Assembly (NCBI RefSeq): GCF_946885885.1
Contig: NZ_CAMPHN010000046.1
Span: forward strand, 1 to 29,379
Length of the DNA stretch: 29,379 nt
Reading direction: 5' to 3'
Origin: an uncultured Pseudomonas sp.
Lineage (GTDB): Bacteria > Pseudomonadota > Gammaproteobacteria > Pseudomonadales > Pseudomonadaceae
Below are positions 26,056 through 29,379 of this stretch, one piece after another. The first letter of the stretch is position 1. Each line of letters opens with the position of its first letter. The translations under genes were made by a program, and so were the position numbers. The notes beneath the pieces are model-generated. The model was not told where the DNA came from, made no database searches, and worked only from the letters and a program-made list of their open reading frames with translations.

Positions 26056-26520
26056 TTACATCTGCGCTTGCAGGTAGTTCTCCAGGCCAAGCTTGTCGAT
26101 CAACCCCAACTGGGTCTCCAGCCAATAGGCATGATCCTCTTCGGTGTCCTTGAGCTGAACCAGCAGGATGTCGCGGGTCTGGTAGTCCCGGTGCTGCTCG
26201 CACAGGGCGATGCCTTTGCTCAGCGCCGCGCGCACGTGATACTCCAGCGCCAGGTCGAGCTTGAGCATTTCCGGTACCGTCTGACCGAAGACGAACGCAT
26301 CCGCAACCATATCCGGCGTGCCTTCGAGAAACAGGATGCGCTTGAGGATGGCGTCGGCGTGCTGGGTTTCCTCTTCCATTTCATGGTTGATCCGCTCATA
26401 GAGCTTGCCGAAGCCCCAATCCTCATACAGACGCGAATGCACGAAATACTGGTCGCGCGCCGCCAGCTCGCTCTTGAGCAGCATTTTCAGATAATCGATA
26501 ACTTCTATATGGCCTTTCAT
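26056..26520 (-). CDS. Bacterioferritin-type ferritin (BfrA/FtnA), haem ligand missing
   Basis: The 154-residue four-helix-bundle protein matches the ferritin encoded beside the catalase gene in Pseudomonas. The ferroxidase residues E18, E51, H54, E93, E127 and H130 are present. The residue equivalent to the haem-ligating Met52 of classical bacterioferritin is Thr52 (HEMEEETQH), so the subunit should not bind the inter-subunit haem by that ligand, like the Pseudomonas protein renamed FtnA. It stores and oxidises iron in a 24-subunit cytosolic shell, possibly mixed with a haem-binding Bfr encoded elsewhere. The gene is separated from katG by a terminator and likely shares its iron- and stress-linked role. 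Confidence 0.9.
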   Translation of the reverse strand: MKGHIEVIDYLKMLLKSELAARDQYFVHSRLYEDWGFGKLYERINHEMEEETQHADAILKRILFLEGTPDMVADAFVFGQTVPEMLKLDLALEYHVRAALSKGIALCEQHRDYQTRDILLVQLKDTEEDHAYWLETQLGLIDKLGLENYLQAQM

Positions 26521-26586
26521 GCCGGAATCCTTACTACCTACTGCGGGACTCTCGAATGCTCCGCGCCCCGCCCCTTCGGGTCAAGC

Positions 26587-26623
26587 GAAAAGCGCAACGC
26601 CTCCGTAAACAGGAGACGCTGCG
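26587..26623 (-). terminator. Rho-independent terminator of katG
   Basis: On the minus strand a 12-base stem, CGCAGCGTCTCC / GGAGGCGTTGCG (two wobbles), with a TGTTTAC loop is followed by CTTTTCG. It lies 27 bases past the katG stop and before the ferritin start. Confidence 0.7.
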
Positions 26624-26650
26624 AAAGCCATCGATACCCCCGGGCAGGAA

Positions 26651-28933
<2,283 letters not shown>

Positions 28934-29086
28934 CTATCGTCGCCACTGGGGACTGGATCAGTTGCCACCTTGTAGCGAGTGGACACCCTGGCAGGCGATG
29001 AAAGAAGAGTAGACCTGCGCTCTTGTTAGAGCCAATACATTGAATGCAATAATTCAATAGTTTTTATCTTTCACATAGACAACAAA

Positions 29087-29108
29087 AAACCGGGCCAAGG
29101 CCCGGTTT
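29087..29108 (-). terminator. Rho-independent terminator of rplQ
   Basis: A perfect 10-base stem AAACCGGGCC / GGCCCGGTTT with a two-base core loop lies 18 bases past the rplQ stop and, on the minus strand, runs into TTTTTTGTT. It ends the alpha ribosomal-protein operon. Confidence 0.92.
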
Positions 29109-29125
29109 CTTATACAACCTGCAAC

Positions 29126-29379
29126 TTACTCAGCGTCTACAGCTGCACCAGCGACCGGACGGTCGACCAGCTCAACATAAGCCATCGGAGCGTTGTCGCC
29201 AGTGCGGAAGCCGCACTTGAGGATACGCAGGTAACCGCCCTGACGGGTGGCGTAACGCTTGCCCAGGTCGTTGAACAGCTTGCCGACGATGGCTTTCGAA
29301 CGAGTACGGTCGAAGGCCAGACGGCGGTTGGCAACGCTGTCTTCTTTAGCCAGAGTGATCAGCGGCTCGGCAACGCGAC
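29126..29379 (-). CDS. 50S ribosomal protein L17 (3' part)
   Basis: The window ends inside this gene, and the visible 84 codons encode the C-terminal part of L17. It reads [20 protein letters not shown], then [20 protein letters not shown], and ends [18 protein letters not shown]17 is a component of the large ribosomal subunit near the peptide exit tunnel. In Pseudomonas it is the last gene of the operon with rpoA. The 5' end is outside the window. Confidence 0.98.
   Translation of the reverse strand, partial: RVAEPLITLAKEDSVANRRLAFDRTRSKAIVGKLFNDLGKRYATRQGGYLRILKCGFRTGDNAPMAYVELVDRPVAGAAVDAE

Noticed and set aside
29050..29085. Possible OxyR site (two ATAG motifs) upstream of katG
   Set aside because: The two ATAG elements are 18 bases apart instead of the 22 expected for the OxyR consensus, and the matching CTAT halves are missing on this strand.

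Overview
The window joins two kinds of DNA. From about position 19,545 to the right end it is high-G+C core chromosome of a Pseudomonas or close relative. From the left edge to about 19,500 it is an accessory genomic island of visibly lower G+C. The genus call rests on gene order, because rplQ, a catalase, a bacterioferritin-like gene, uvrA, an MFS transporter and ssb lie together as in Pseudomonas. It is supported by protein details: an SSB with a Gln/Pro/Ala-rich linker ending in DDDIPF, and an MvaT-type H-NS protein, a family found in pseudomonads.

Island, left to right. (1) A 439-base non-coding stretch with palindromes leads into a ParA-like ATPase with an N-terminal helix-turn-helix-like region and an MvaT-family silencer. 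(2) Three plus-strand genes look like defence effectors: a protein with a HEPN-type R-x4-H motif, a protein with a variant PD-(D/E)XK-like core, and a zinc-finger HNH-like protein. (3) A minus-strand three-gene operon encodes a DNA methyltransferase, an 870-residue protein with two GHKL-type ATPase modules (the second with a histidine-kinase H-box), and a 606-residue protein with an atypical receiver-like domain. The genes overlap or nearly touch. I do not recognise this as a named system, and it is the best candidate here for something new. (4) Small genes follow: a YodC/DUF2158 protein, an 88-residue accessory protein, two unknown minus-strand genes, and a divergent XRE regulator. (5) A tightly coupled minus-strand operon encodes three tyrosine recombinases and a small coiled-coil protein resembling GmtX of the gamma-mobile-trio islands. 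It is presumably the mobility module, and it abuts ssb.

The right island boundary falls between the first recombinase and ssb. There a perfect 10-base inverted repeat (TTGTTTACGC/GCGTAAACAA) sits beside the ssb terminator, and the TTGTTTAC core recurs at 173-180. The left boundary is either at that site or outside the window.

Core. ssb and the MFS (YajR-like) gene form a minus-strand pair divergent from uvrA, with a recognisable uvrA promoter between them. A secreted M14 metallopeptidase gene follows uvrA and ends in a strong terminator. A REP-like palindrome, the ferritin gene, katG and the 3' part of rplQ complete the window. A katG-type catalase-peroxidase sits where Pseudomonas usually carries the monofunctional catalase katA.

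All assignments are by eye from translated sequence. No database search was run.
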